DNA of 64,000 nucleotides from CAYVAP01 sp964343195 (lineage in GTDB: Bacteria > Bacteroidota > Bacteroidia > J057), in the NCBI GenBank assembly GCA_964343195.1, contig CAYFIR010000009.1:1-64000 (forward strand), written 5' to 3'. Positions within the stretch are counted from its first letter, which is position 1. Each line of letters starts with the position of its first letter. Shown here piece after piece: positions 26,495 to 35,300 of the stretch. A model generated the notes under the pieces. The model saw only the letters and a program-made list of their open reading frames with translations. It did not search any database and was not told where the DNA came from. The position numbers were made by a program, and so were the translations under genes.

Positions 26495-26511
26495 ATCAAT
26501 ATTCTATTGAT
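26495..26511. promoter_or_regulatory. Candidate operator upstream of 26548
   Basis: ATCAATA-TTC-TATTGAT is a perfect 7-bp inverted repeat with 3-base spacer, 36 bases before the start codon. Confidence 0.35.
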
Positions 26512-26547
26512 CGTTTTATTCTATGGCGAATACAAAGATGCCTCACC

Positions 26548-27099
26548 ATGTGTTTCCAAACTTTACGTTTTGTCCTTTGCTCCTGGTTTATCGGTGTGAC
26601 GATGGTCGCCACTGCCCAGACCAACCTGTTTTTGCCATTTGGAGATACCCGTCAGGATGTCATCTCCTACCTGGAGACGCGGGACTATGTAAAGGATCTA
26701 ACAGATGACCAGGACCTCAACGTGGTTCGCATCGTACTAAGTAGCCGAAAGCAGGTCGAATATGCCTTTCACGGAAATCAGCTGTATGCGGTCACGGTTC
26801 TCCATAACTATACCGATCTTGCTGAGGCTGAACGTGCCACCGGGCACCTGATTGAGTACCTCAGATCCTGTGGAGCTCCTGAAATCAAAAAGACTGGGGA
26901 AGGTTCATTGACAGTTTATACTGCAATCACATCTTCGCGTGTACTAAAGGTATTTGTCCGTACGCATTCCAATAGCAAGACCCTGATTCTCTCCTCCATC
27001 AGCCTTGCCCATGGGCCGGATATGAAGGAGGAAGACTTTTTCTACGAAGAAAAATTCTTCAATGCCGAGGGGGAGTATGTCCTGAAGGGAGGAGAATAA
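26548..27099 (+). CDS. Exported protein of unknown function
   Basis: This 183-residue product has a signal peptide (about 1-25, ending VATAQT). The mature part begins LFLPFGDTRQDVISYLETRDYV, which suggests a small domain that compares an input state (the G-x-T-x-x-D-V-I opening is common in uncharacterised Bacteroidota periplasmic proteins). It then alternates strands and helices through HLIEYLRSCGAPE and ends acidic with EEDFFYEEKFF. No catalytic motif is recognised. It is followed by a strong terminator and forms its own transcript, with a palindrome just upstream. Confidence 0.7.
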   Translation: MCFQTLRFVLCSWFIGVTMVATAQTNLFLPFGDTRQDVISYLETRDYVKDLTDDQDLNVVRIVLSSRKQVEYAFHGNQLYAVTVLHNYTDLAEAERATGHLIEYLRSCGAPEIKKTGEGSLTVYTAITSSRVLKVFVRTHSNSKTLILSSISLAHGPDMKEEDFFYEEKFFNAEGEYVLKGGE

Positions 27100-27113
27100 A
27101 TTTCGTCATTTGT

Positions 27114-27154
27114 AAAAAATAAAGGGAATCAGACAATAATCTGATTCCCTTTTT
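27114..27154. terminator. Bidirectional terminator
   Basis: AAAGGGAATCAGA and TCTGATTCCCTTT pair perfectly over 13 bp with a 6-base loop. T-runs lie on both strands (TTTTTA on plus, TTTATTTTTTA on minus). It separates the 26548 gene from the convergent selD. Confidence 0.88.
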
Positions 27155-27257
27155 AGTTTTCATACTGTAACAACTCAGTAGAAAACATTTAAGATTTGGG
27201 AGTAGCGTGCGTTTTGATACGCGCATGGGTTTGTCCTGGCGAGGGCAAACCCCATTT

Positions 27258-28307
27258 TTATTTTACCACTACCACAAACTCCCTTTTAGGAGTGATACGG
27301 CCAAGAGATTTGAGGCTCATATCCATCTGGGCAGTCAGTTTTTCAAACTCCTCGGTTTTTTCCGGATCAACGGCTACCAACAGCCCGCCACTGGTTTGAG
27401 GATCACAGAGCAGTGCTTTCTGCTCCTCGGTGATGGGCCCTACCTTGAGGCCATAGCTGGCAAAGTTTCGCTTGGTGCCTCCTGGTAAAGTTCCCTTGGC
27501 GATGTACTCCTTGACCATGGGGAAAAATGGGACCTTCTCATACTCGACCTCTGCGCTGAGTCCGCTTCCCTCTGCCATTTCGATCAGGTGACCCAATAGC
27601 CCAAATCCCGTGACGTCGGTCATGGCATGGACGTAATCCTGCTGCCCAAAGACCTCGCCGGGGCGATTCAGTTGTACCATGGAATCCCGCGCTATTGTAG
27701 CATGGTCTGGCTCCAGAATGCCTTTTTTCTCGGCGGTTGTCATCAGGCCGACTCCCAGTGGTTTGGTCAGGTATAGCATATCGCCTTCTTTTGCCTGGCT
27801 ATTTTGACGCATGTGCGCGAGTTTAACCCGTCCGGTCACTGCCAGCCCGAAGATCGGCTCTGGGCTGTCAATACTGTGGCCACCGGCCAGGTTGATGCCT
27901 GCATCCTTGCAGGCGGAGCGTCCGCCTTCAAGCACCTGCTGGGCCACCTCTGGCCCCAGTTTGTCAATGGGCCATCCCAGGATGGCTATGGCCATGAGGG
28001 GAGTACCTCCCATGGCATAAACATCGCTGATGGCATTTACCGATGCGATACGGCCAAAGTCAAACGGGTCATCTACTATCGGCATGAAAAAATCAGTGGT
28101 GCTGATCAGGGCGGTTCCATCTCCGAGATCGTAGACGGCAGCATCATCGCGCTTGTCATTTCCCACCAGTAGGTTGGGATCAGGAAAGGCTTCTATGGAA
28201 GACTGGAGCATGGTGCTCAGCACCTGTGGCGAAATCTTACATCCGCAGCCAGCACCGTGGCTATACTGGGTGAGGCGTACGGGTGTGGAGGGTAGGTTGG
28301 TTGTCAT
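27258..28307 (-). CDS. selD: Selenide, water dikinase
   Basis: This 349-residue enzyme uses ATP to make selenophosphate from selenide. The N-terminal glycine-rich active-site segment reads YSHGAGCGCKISP with Cys21 and Lys24, equivalent to Cys17 and Lys20 of E. coli SelD. The enzyme is thus a cysteine form, not a selenocysteine form. Further motifs are STTDFFMPIVDDPFDFG (Asp residues for Mg-ATP), AGGHSID and TDVTGFGLLGH. Its ATG overlaps the last 4 bases of mnmH, so the two are translationally coupled. With no selA, selB or selC in view, the local use of selenophosphate is tRNA selenouridine. Confidence 0.96.
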   Translation of the reverse strand: MTTNLPSTPVRLTQYSHGAGCGCKISPQVLSTMLQSSIEAFPDPNLLVGNDKRDDAAVYDLGDGTALISTTDFFMPIVDDPFDFGRIASVNAISDVYAMGGTPLMAIAILGWPIDKLGPEVAQQVLEGGRSACKDAGINLAGGHSIDSPEPIFGLAVTGRVKLAHMRQNSQAKEGDMLYLTKPLGVGLMTTAEKKGILEPDHATIARDSMVQLNRPGEVFGQQDYVHAMTDVTGFGLLGHLIEMAEGSGLSAEVEYEKVPFFPMVKEYIAKGTLPGGTKRNFASYGLKVGPITEEQKALLCDPQTSGGLLVAVDPEKTEEFEKLTAQMDMSLKSLGRITPKREFVVVVK

Positions 28308-29344
28308 ATTGGGTAAATGTTGGGGTAAGCAACCTGGGTCAGGGCCTGGGCACGCTCTGGTGCCGGGACCTGCTCCAGGTTGATAAAGTGAACCTGGGAG
28401 GATTTCCTTTGTTCTATGGCCTTTTGATAGGCTCTGTCATAATAGGTCAATGCAATATCCGCTGCAGTGGCGTAATCCCCCTGCAACAGGGCTTCCTGAG
28501 CCTGTTTAAGGTTTTGACCGCCGAGGCGTTTTTTTATTCGCTCAAAAGCCTCAAGGCCCTCTTCAGGATTCTGGTTGCCGTAGTCTGCTACCAGTCGATC
28601 TATGCGTTCCTGCTTGGGTACCTCAACAAATATCACTTGAGCTCGCTTTTTTTGTTCCCAGAAAGGATCGGGCAAGTGTACCCGTCCGATATTGATGCTT
28701 TCATCTTCGATCCAGATGGGGCGGTCTGGATCGCATTTCATGAGAGAACTGTATAGAAGGTTGGCGAAGTGCTCGCTGCTAGGCTGTGGCTCCTGACCCA
28801 GGCCGCCAAAAGAGGATCCTTTGTGGTTGGCGAGGTCTTCGAGGTCCACGATCTGTTCTCCTGCTTCCCTGAGTTGATACAGCAGGTCAGTTTTTCCGCT
28901 TCCTGTGCTCCCCCCCAGGACGATGAATTTCCACTGGCCGGAAAATGTGTCCAGGATCTGTTGTCGAAAGGCCTTGTAGCCCCCTTCGAGTACCGTAACT
29001 GTTAATCCACTTTTCTCCAGTAGTTCTGCTACACTTTCGCTCCGCATTCCTCCCCGCCAGCAGTGAACCCTGACCTGACCATTGTGGGCGTACTCCTTTG
29101 CCTGCTTGACCATCGGGGCCATTTTGGGGCCGACAATTTCCAGCCCACGCATATAGGCTGCCTCGCGGCTCTGCTGCTTGTACAGCGTACCTACTTCAGC
29201 CCGTTCCTCATCACTGAAAAGAGGAAAGCTCAGGGCTCCGGGAATGTGGCCTTTGGCATACTCGCCAGGGGACCGTACATCCAGGATCGGGATTTCTCCC
29301 CATAATTTGCTGTCAAGAAAAGTGGTAGGACTTTTTCGCTCCAT
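28304..29344 (-). CDS. mnmH: tRNA 2-selenouridine synthase
   Basis: This 346-residue protein (also called SelU or YbbB) replaces sulfur of 2-thiouridine at wobble position 34 of tRNAs for Lys, Glu and Gln with selenium, through a geranylated intermediate. An N-terminal rhodanese domain (about 8-130) carries the catalytic Cys95 in VHCWRGGMRS. A P-loop domain follows with Walker A GGSTGSGKT at 144-152. The stop codon overlaps selD. Length is close to E. coli SelU. The pairing with selD firmly supports the call. Confidence 0.95.
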   Translation of the reverse strand: MERKSPTTFLDSKLWGEIPILDVRSPGEYAKGHIPGALSFPLFSDEERAEVGTLYKQQSREAAYMRGLEIVGPKMAPMVKQAKEYAHNGQVRVHCWRGGMRSESVAELLEKSGLTVTVLEGGYKAFRQQILDTFSGQWKFIVLGGSTGSGKTDLLYQLREAGEQIVDLEDLANHKGSSFGGLGQEPQPSSEHFANLLYSSLMKCDPDRPIWIEDESINIGRVHLPDPFWEQKKRAQVIFVEVPKQERIDRLVADYGNQNPEEGLEAFERIKKRLGGQNLKQAQEALLQGDYATAADIALTYYDRAYQKAIEQRKSSQVHFINLEQVPAPERAQALTQVAYPNIYPI

Positions 29345-29371
29345 CGTAGCCTTAAAATTAGGCTTTTTTCC

Positions 29372-30535
29372 TCAGAAACGAATTCCCACAGAGGTTTCGA
29401 AATAGTCTGCGATAAAGAGGTGCGTTTTGAGGTACATCCCTACAAAGGGGGTAAATCTGGCATTGGGGTCAGCCCCCCGGAAGTAATAGGTCGGGCCAAA
29501 CCGTGTCCCCCAGTACTGCTTCCCATAGGATCCGGGCTTATCGTGCAGGTATAGAAATATTTGCCCCAGCATACCGAATTTGTCACTTCCCAACTCGTAG
29601 CCAGCCCAAACGGCGGGGCGGGTAGCAGTGACATTCGCTTCGGGGGGGAGATCCTGGTTCCGGATCAGTTCTGCCAAAGCCGCGTCGTGAGAAATTTCCA
29701 CGCCGACCATGATGCGCTGCACCGGTCGGAATCGCCTGGAGGCAAAGGCCGAAACCACCCAGATGGGATACCGGGGGCCGTCGTTGACCTTTTGCTCAAT
29801 TCTGCCAAAGCCTACCCGTGCATAATAGTGCCAGGTCCGATCATAGCTGATTTCTTTTCTGGATCTGGGGGGAAGGGTAGGGGTTGGCTGTATGCGATAC
29901 CCTATTCCCGCGCGCCATTGAGGAGTGTTGAGTCCCAGATTGGGAAGGCGGGCGCGTGCATTTGACTGGTGTGCAAAATGTCCCCCCAGTCGGACGAATA
30001 TGTCAGGTGTCACCTGCGCTTCCGCCAGTATCCCGAAGGAGGTATAGTTGTTGATTCGGGAGCCTATGGCGTTGTTCAGGGGATTGGTTTCCCGGTCAAA
30101 TATCCGGTCATGGTAAGCAAATCCCATATCCATTCTTCCCCAAAGGGTAGCAGGACCCAGTCGGAGGATGGGCAGTGCCAAATAGGGCGAAATGGCATAG
30201 ACATACCCCAGTACCTCGCGGTTACCATAGTCCTGCCAGTGAAAGGCTACGCCCCAGTTGGGCCGGATCATGGCGGTAGCCCAGTCTTTGCTCCCGTCTG
30301 TCTGTCGCAGGTACTCCAGCGTCACCGACCGGGCAGCACGCTCCACTGGAAATACCATGGTGGGGCGGTGCTTGACTACCGTACCCAGGCCTGCGTCAAG
30401 TACCATATAGCTTCCCGGGGACTGGGCGACAAGTTGTGGGCCAGCCATGAACGTGGCAAGGACAATAATCCAGCCTATGGATTTCCATTGAAAACCTGAT
30501 TCCTGTTTCAAATTAGTAGGGTAGGAGTGGCGCAT
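29372..30535 (-). CDS. PagL-like acyloxyacyl hydrolase / lipid A 3-O-deacylase
   Basis: This exported 387-residue protein is an outer-membrane barrel. Its hydrophobic export segment is internal (about 22-38, ending AGPQLVAQ), so the start may be further downstream or the leader is long. The barrel strands near the end resemble PagL: WVVSAFASRRFRPVQRI, VGVEISHDAALAE with a candidate catalytic His, and a final block FVGMYLKTHLFIADYFE that ends SVGIRF with a C-terminal Phe. Databases usually name such Bacteroidota proteins acyloxyacyl hydrolase. The action would be removal of an acyl chain from lipid A at the outer membrane. It lies 27 bases upstream of mnmH, probably by chance cotranscribed. 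Confidence 0.75.
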   Translation of the reverse strand: MRHSYPTNLKQESGFQWKSIGWIIVLATFMAGPQLVAQSPGSYMVLDAGLGTVVKHRPTMVFPVERAARSVTLEYLRQTDGSKDWATAMIRPNWGVAFHWQDYGNREVLGYVYAISPYLALPILRLGPATLWGRMDMGFAYHDRIFDRETNPLNNAIGSRINNYTSFGILAEAQVTPDIFVRLGGHFAHQSNARARLPNLGLNTPQWRAGIGYRIQPTPTLPPRSRKEISYDRTWHYYARVGFGRIEQKVNDGPRYPIWVVSAFASRRFRPVQRIMVGVEISHDAALAELIRNQDLPPEANVTATRPAVWAGYELGSDKFGMLGQIFLYLHDKPGSYGKQYWGTRFGPTYYFRGADPNARFTPFVGMYLKTHLFIADYFETSVGIRF

Positions 30536-30596
30536 CGGATTTGTTAGCGAAAATGTTTAGTCCGACATTTGGGCTTTCAAACTAAAACATCCTGAT

Positions 30597-31211
30597 TTGC
30601 GCCCCAAACTCAAAATAAGTAACCTGATAAGTTTACAGGACGCCCGCAGTTCTGCGGCAGTTGGTTTTGACTTCATTGGCTTCAACCTGATCCGTGGTGC
30701 CAACCAAAAGGTCTCGGTTTCCATGGCCTGGAACATCATCCAATGGCTTTCTGGGCCGGAAATCGTACTGGAACTGGACAAGGCCAGTATGCCAGAATTG
30801 GAGGATGCTGCCAATACTTTTGAATTTCCCCATGTTTCGCTTCCCTGGGAAGACTGGAGTCCAGGCACGGATTTGAAAGGAAAAGATGTAATCCTGAGAG
30901 GGGACCATTCCTTAACCCCGGATCAGGTCGGTACCCTGTTGGAACAAATGGAAAGTTTGGGAGTTTCCGGTTTGATAGAATTAAGCCTCCCGGGTATAGC
31001 TGAGGTGAAAGCCTACAAACCGCACCTGGGCCATTGCCTGATTCATTTGCCTCAGCTGGAAATGGTGGAGGATCTGATTCGGGAAAATGACCTGATTCCT
31101 GGAGGACTTTCATTTTACGATGAAGTACAGGAGGAACCCGGAGTGCTGGATTATGAGCGAATCGATGAGTTTTTGGAGCTTTTTGAAGAGGTATTTGAGG
31201 AAGAAGATTAA
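30597..31211 (+). CDS. Degenerate TrpF-like (phosphoribosylanthranilate isomerase-like) barrel protein
   Basis: The 204-residue product starts at a TTG. Its opening, KISNLISLQDARSSAAVGFD then FIGFNLIRGANQKVS, follows the first two beta-alpha units of TrpF (KICGIxxxxDAxxAxxxGADxxGF). The catalytic Cys of KICG is Ser here, and neither the HGDE segment nor the late catalytic Asp is seen. The C-terminus is unusually acidic (DEFLELFEEVFEEED). This looks like a barrel kept for another role or a non-catalytic paralogue. No trp genes are nearby; the stop is 106 bases before the TonB-dependent receptor start. Confidence 0.6.
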   Translation: MRPKLKISNLISLQDARSSAAVGFDFIGFNLIRGANQKVSVSMAWNIIQWLSGPEIVLELDKASMPELEDAANTFEFPHVSLPWEDWSPGTDLKGKDVILRGDHSLTPDQVGTLLEQMESLGVSGLIELSLPGIAEVKAYKPHLGHCLIHLPQLEMVEDLIRENDLIPGGLSFYDEVQEEPGVLDYERIDEFLELFEEVFEEED

Positions 31212-31317
31212 CCTTCGCAGTTTAAACAATGACTTTTGGCTTCCCAGGAAGCCCTCATTCCCGGTAATTTTGCGGATCACCACACAAGTATCATTACTGG
31301 GGATAATACTCAGAAGT

Positions 31318-33750
31318 ATGCACCATCTACGAAATTTTGCCATTGTTCTGGGAATAGCACTGGTATGTCTGACTCAGGGGTTGATAGCACAAACCCTGCA
31401 GGGTACCCTGAGGGGACAGGTGTTGGACCGCAGTACGAGGCAGCCAATAGAGGGAGCTAACGTAACACTCCTTACCGTTATCCCTTCCTTGAATGCTACC
31501 AGCGATGAGGAAGGTTTTTTTCTGTTTGAGAATGTCGCCGTAGGTCGTCATGACCTGCTGGTAGAGTTTGACAGCTACCAGAGTTTTGCGCGTTCGGGTA
31601 TCATGGTTACTTCTGCCAAGGAGGCTGTCGTCCGTATCGGCATGGATCCCACCCTCTACAACCTCGATGAAGTAGAACTCCTCCCGGATCGGCCCCGAGG
31701 AAACCCCAACAATGAGATGGCGAGCGTAAGCGCGCTCAGCTTTGAGATTGAGGAAACCCGGAAGTTCGCTGGAGGGCTCGACGATCCGACCCGTGTGGCG
31801 GCCAATTTTCCCGGAATCATCGCAACCCCTTTTATCTCGGAAAACTTCATCTCGGTACGAGGCAACTCCAACCGTGGCCTGTTGTACCAGGTGGAGGGAA
31901 TTCCCATCCCCAATCCCAATCACTTCGCCCGAATTGGTAGCTCAGGGGGAACCTTCACGATATTCAGTAACCAGGTACTGGCCAATTCCGACTTCTTTGT
32001 GGGGGCATTTCCCGCAGAATATGGAAACGCTACTTCTGGGGTATTTGACATTCAATTCAGAACGGGTAACCAACAACAGCGAGAGTATGCCCTTCAATTG
32101 GGAGTACTGGGGCTGGACCTGGCGGCAGAGGGGCCATTTCGCGAAGGAGGAAAGGCGTCCTATCTGGTAAATGCTCGTTACCAGACCCTTGACCTGGTAA
32201 ACCGTGTGATCGATTACCTTTCCCTGCCCACCTATCACGACCTCGCCTTCAAAGTACACCTGCCTACCGAGCGTTTTGGTACGTTTGAGGTGTTTGGAAT
32301 GGGGGGAATCAGCGACCGACTGAGAGCTGAAGAATATGATCCTGCTCAGTGGGAGGAAGACCTGGATCGGTTTCGGTTGACGCTGGAATCAGATATGGCC
32401 ACTGTTGGGGCCACTCATACCCTGCTGCTCGGCAGCCAAACCGTATGGCGTACCGCCCTGGTTGGTTCCTATGCCAATCAGGTTGATAACAAACAGTATC
32501 TGGATTACTCCACTTCCGATAGTATAGATCTGTTCCTTCGTCAGCGGGAAATCAACGAATATCAATACCAGCCGCTTACCCTGCACACCTCGCTCACACA
32601 TCGCTTTTCCACCCGGATGACGATCAAAGCGGGTGCTATGATGACGCAGACCCAGCATGATTATCTTTCCCGGGATTTTGATTACGTCGACAGTGTCCTG
32701 TTCACGAGAGGGGATGCCGAGGGGCAGACCCGGACTGCTCAGGGGTATGTTCAGGGCCAATGGAAGCCCTCCACCTTCCTGACTTTCAATGCAGGGCTCC
32801 ACTACCTGTACTACGACCTGACCCAGAGTCAATCACTGGAGCCTCGCCTGGGTATGTCGGTAAGACTTTCTCCCCGACAGGTACTCTCCTTTGGCTACGG
32901 TCTACATAGCCGTACCGAGCACTGGGCAACCTATCAGACCCAGATTCAGGGTGAAAATGGTACCGTGGAAATGCCCAATATCGACCTGGATCTGATCCGG
33001 GCCCATCACCTGGTAATGGGGTATCAGGCCATTCTGAGTGACCATCTGCGGTTCCGGTCCGAAGTCTATTACCAGTACCTGTTTGACGTACCAGTAGAAA
33101 CAACTGGTACCTATTCCGTGCTGAACCTCGATGAGTTAAATCAACTTCGCAGTCTGACCAATGCCGGTACGGGCCGCAATTATGGGGTGGACCTGGGGCT
33201 GGAACGATTCTCCCGGGCGGGACTTTACTATATGCTGAACGCCAGTCTGTTCAACTCAACCTATACTGACATATCCGGACAGCGCTTCAACACCGCTTAC
33301 AACTCTGGCGCAGTACTTCGCTGGTCCAATGGGGCTGATACCCTGAGTTATGGCGTGGGGTACAAGATGAATCTGTTGATGGGCAAGGAGTTTCGGGTTG
33401 GGAAAAAGAAAGGTGGCAATGATATGCTGGGGCTCAATGGAGCGCTCTCCATAGTAGGTGGGCAGCCCTACACCCGACTGGACATAGAGGCTTCTCGCCT
33501 GGCCAGAGAGACCCGCTATGACGAATCGGCGCCATATTCTTTGCGCAATCAGCCGCTGTTTGTGTTTGATTTTACCCTTAACTGGACACGAAATCACCCC
33601 CGATACACTGGAATCTGGTCGGTTCAGATCAAAAACCTATTCTCCTCAACCGTGCCCGAGTACCGGGAATATGATGCGACACTGGATCAGGAAGTGTTCC
33701 TGGCGGGTGCCAGCGTACTTCCCGTGATGAGTTATAAGGTAGAATTCTAG
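31318..33750 (+). CDS. TonB-dependent receptor with CarboxypepD_reg-like N-terminal domain
   Basis: The 810-residue outer-membrane receptor begins at the ATG at 31318, with a signal peptide ending LTQGLIAQ. A longer reading frame upstream (from 31120) runs through the previous gene and is rejected. After the signal comes a carboxypeptidase-regulatory-like repeat (about 25-110, LRGQVLDRSTRQPIEGANV). A plug (about 125-270) follows, with FISVRGNSNRGLLYQVEG and IPIPNPNHFARIG, then a 22-strand-type barrel rich in aromatic strand ends, closing ..LPVMSYKVEF with C-terminal Phe. It is smaller than SusC proteins, lacks a SusD partner, and its ligand is unknown. A lipoprotein gene follows after 152 bases. 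Confidence 0.92.
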   Translation: MHHLRNFAIVLGIALVCLTQGLIAQTLQGTLRGQVLDRSTRQPIEGANVTLLTVIPSLNATSDEEGFFLFENVAVGRHDLLVEFDSYQSFARSGIMVTSAKEAVVRIGMDPTLYNLDEVELLPDRPRGNPNNEMASVSALSFEIEETRKFAGGLDDPTRVAANFPGIIATPFISENFISVRGNSNRGLLYQVEGIPIPNPNHFARIGSSGGTFTIFSNQVLANSDFFVGAFPAEYGNATSGVFDIQFRTGNQQQREYALQLGVLGLDLAAEGPFREGGKASYLVNARYQTLDLVNRVIDYLSLPTYHDLAFKVHLPTERFGTFEVFGMGGISDRLRAEEYDPAQWEEDLDRFRLTLESDMATVGATHTLLLGSQTVWRTALVGSYANQVDNKQYLDYSTSDSIDLFLRQREINEYQYQPLTLHTSLTHRFSTRMTIKAGAMMTQTQHDYLSRDFDYVDSVLFTRGDAEGQTRTAQGYVQGQWKPSTFLTFNAGLHYLYYDLTQSQSLEPRLGMSVRLSPRQVLSFGYGLHSRTEHWATYQTQIQGENGTVEMPNIDLDLIRAHHLVMGYQAILSDHLRFRSEVYYQYLFDVPVETTGTYSVLNLDELNQLRSLTNAGTGRNYGVDLGLERFSRAGLYYMLNASLFNSTYTDISGQRFNTAYNSGAVLRWSNGADTLSYGVGYKMNLLMGKEFRVGKKKGGNDMLGLNGALSIVGGQPYTRLDIEASRLARETRYDESAPYSLRNQPLFVFDFTLNWTRNHPRYTGIWSVQIKNLFSSTVPEYREYDATLDQEVFLAGASVLPVMSYKVEF

Positions 33751-33843
33751 GGAAGGGGAATGAATGTGTGCTGATTTTTGGGAAATTCTGAAAATCTGTA
33801 ATAATTGGGCATATATCGTCCTCGAAGTTTCTTCGAAATCGGA

Positions 33844-33851
33844 TAATTTTG
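33844..33851 (+). promoter_or_regulatory. Candidate -7 promoter element before the 33903 lipoprotein
   Basis: TAATTTTG matches TAnnTTTG and would start transcription about 45 bases before the ATG. A small palindrome TCGAAG-TTT-CTTCGA at 33822-33836 takes the place of the -33 box. Confidence 0.35.
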
Positions 33852-33902
33852 GGTATCCATCAAATTTGGTGGGCTGGATCAAACCCCAATTATTCGAACA
33901 TT

Positions 33903-34436
33903 ATGAGAAGGAACCCCGCATTATTTATCTCGCTTCTGGTCCTGTTGGTTGCCTCGGCAGGATGTGTAGAGCTATTGGACAGGCAAATCCGAATCCCACT
34001 CACCTTTAGCACGGAATCGGAATTCGTTTTGCCTCCTACCCAGGAAACGGGCTACAATGAGCTGTCAGTAGATGTTATTCCCAGTGATTTCCTGGATTTC
34101 CTGTCAGAAAATGAAGTCGACCTCTCCAACATTGAGAATGCCACCATCGGGGAGGTATCACTCGAAATTCTCACTCCGGGCATTACGTTTAACATACTGT
34201 CTGATGTGAAGGTAGAGGTAGAACTGGACGGGCAACGCATCACCCTGGGATCTCTGGACGTAGCAGGCGAAGAAGTCACCGAGGTGACGATCCCGATCTC
34301 TGGGCAGGCTGATGTCATTGCTCTGCTGGACCAGAGTAGCTTCAAGGTTTTTCTTTCCGGAACCCTTGAGGAGCCAATCGAGACTGAAGTCCTGATCAAG
34401 GCCAGGATCGATTATGACCTGAAGGTGTTGATCTAG
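33903..34436 (+). CDS. Lipoprotein of unknown function
   Basis: The 177-residue lipoprotein has a signal of about 20 residues with lipobox SAGC. The mature part is all-beta and acidic, with VDVIPSDFLDFLSENEVDL and repeated EVEL/EVTIPISGQAD strands that suggest an immunoglobulin-like or LEA-like barrel. It ends KARIDYDLKVLI. I do not recognise the family. The gene follows a TonB-dependent receptor on the same strand and could be its surface partner, though a promoter element between them suggests separate transcription. Confidence 0.65.
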   Translation: MRRNPALFISLLVLLVASAGCVELLDRQIRIPLTFSTESEFVLPPTQETGYNELSVDVIPSDFLDFLSENEVDLSNIENATIGEVSLEILTPGITFNILSDVKVEVELDGQRITLGSLDVAGEEVTEVTIPISGQADVIALLDQSSFKVFLSGTLEEPIETEVLIKARIDYDLKVLI

Positions 34437-34564
34437 AATCAGGTAAGTCTCTGAGAGATGACCGGGAGCTGAAATGTTTGGCCCTTTGGCCTAATCCCTG
34501 TCTCCTATTCTGAGATATTCTCTTGCTATTCACCTCATGTAGGCACTATTCCAGACTACTATCC

Positions 34565-34597
34565 AGGCTGAGTCTTAATTCAAGGCTCAGCCTTTTT
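34565..34597 (+). terminator. Terminator downstream of the 33903 lipoprotein
   Basis: AGGCTGAGTCTT and AAGGCTCAGCCT form a 12-bp stem with one mismatch and a 5-base loop, followed by TTTTTC and more T. Its right arm overlaps the 3' end of the convergent serine dehydratase gene. Confidence 0.75.
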
Positions 34598-35300
34598 CAT
34601 TTTTTTCTGCTGCGGTAGCGTCCCACTCGGCAGGTTCGGGTAGATAGATAACCTGATGTACCCATCGGACACTACGGATGTAGTCCACTGTCAGCGGCCG
34701 GGGAGTAGAGTCGAGTTCCAGAACCAGTTTTGCGATATCATTGCGGGCACTGCGGCTCACTGTCATAGTAGCGATGTTGCACTCTTCATGGGCAATGATG
34801 GAACTCAGGAATGCGACGCTTCCGCTGACATCCCGTGCGGTGATCACCAGGGTGTCGGACTGTCCGTTAAAATTACAGGCAAATCCGTCGATCTCCCGGA
34901 TGGAGATGAGGCCGCCTCCGCGTGATACACCGAGCACTTCTACATGCTGCTGGGCACCAGTCAACTGGAGTCTGATGGCATTGGGGTGCAGGTCAGAAGC
35001 ATTGGGAACAGCCTTGAAGGTAAAATCTATCCCAGCCTCTTCGGCCAGTTTTCGGCCTTCTTTTATCCTGCTGTCATCAGGCTTGAAGTCCATTAACCCA
35101 CCCAAAACCGCTCGGTCGCTACCATGTCCCTCAAAGGTGCGGGCAAAGCTGTTATAAAAAGTGACGATGGCTTCTTTTACGGGTTCGCCCAGAAGCTGCC
35201 GACCGCAGCGTCCTATGCGGACCACGGCTCCTGTATGGGAACTTGACGGACCGATCATAACCGGTCCGATCATATCAAATATGCTACTGCGTTCTGGCAT
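34587..35300 (-). CDS. sdaAB: L-serine dehydratase, iron-sulfur type, beta subunit
   Basis: This 237-residue subunit of the 4Fe-4S L-serine deaminase (serine to pyruvate and ammonia) begins SIFDMIGPVMIGPSSSHT, the conserved opening of the beta domain (about 5-150). It has the segments FARTFEGHGSDRA and LHPNAIRLQL. A C-terminal ACT domain (about 150-225, DTLVITARDVSGSVAFLS) may sense serine. In two-gene systems the Fe-S cysteines sit in the alpha subunit, which is not in this window. Alone, the beta protein cannot be active. Confidence 0.93.
   Translation of the reverse strand: MPERSSIFDMIGPVMIGPSSSHTGAVVRIGRCGRQLLGEPVKEAIVTFYNSFARTFEGHGSDRAVLGGLMDFKPDDSRIKEGRKLAEEAGIDFTFKAVPNASDLHPNAIRLQLTGAQQHVEVLGVSRGGGLISIREIDGFACNFNGQSDTLVITARDVSGSVAFLSSIIAHEECNIATMTVSRSARNDIAKLVLELDSTPRPLTVDYIRSVRWVHQVIYLPEPAEWDATAAEKNEKG

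Larger units (their letters stand above)
26131..26547. other. 417-base gap with no convincing gene
   Basis: The gap holds one copy of a dispersed intergenic motif (26168-26192) and a 7-bp palindrome (26495-26511) near the next start. A 48-codon ORF from 26456 overlaps the next gene in another frame and has no supporting features. Confidence 0.6.

Noticed and set aside
26456..26602. 48-codon ORF starting MNMPKQKPSKVYN
   Set aside because: Overlaps the start of the 26548 gene in another frame; no supporting evidence.
27225..27255. Second hairpin near the selD stop (GGGTTTG/CAAACCC)
   Set aside because: Contains mismatches and a bulge; the hairpin at 27121-27152 already explains termination.
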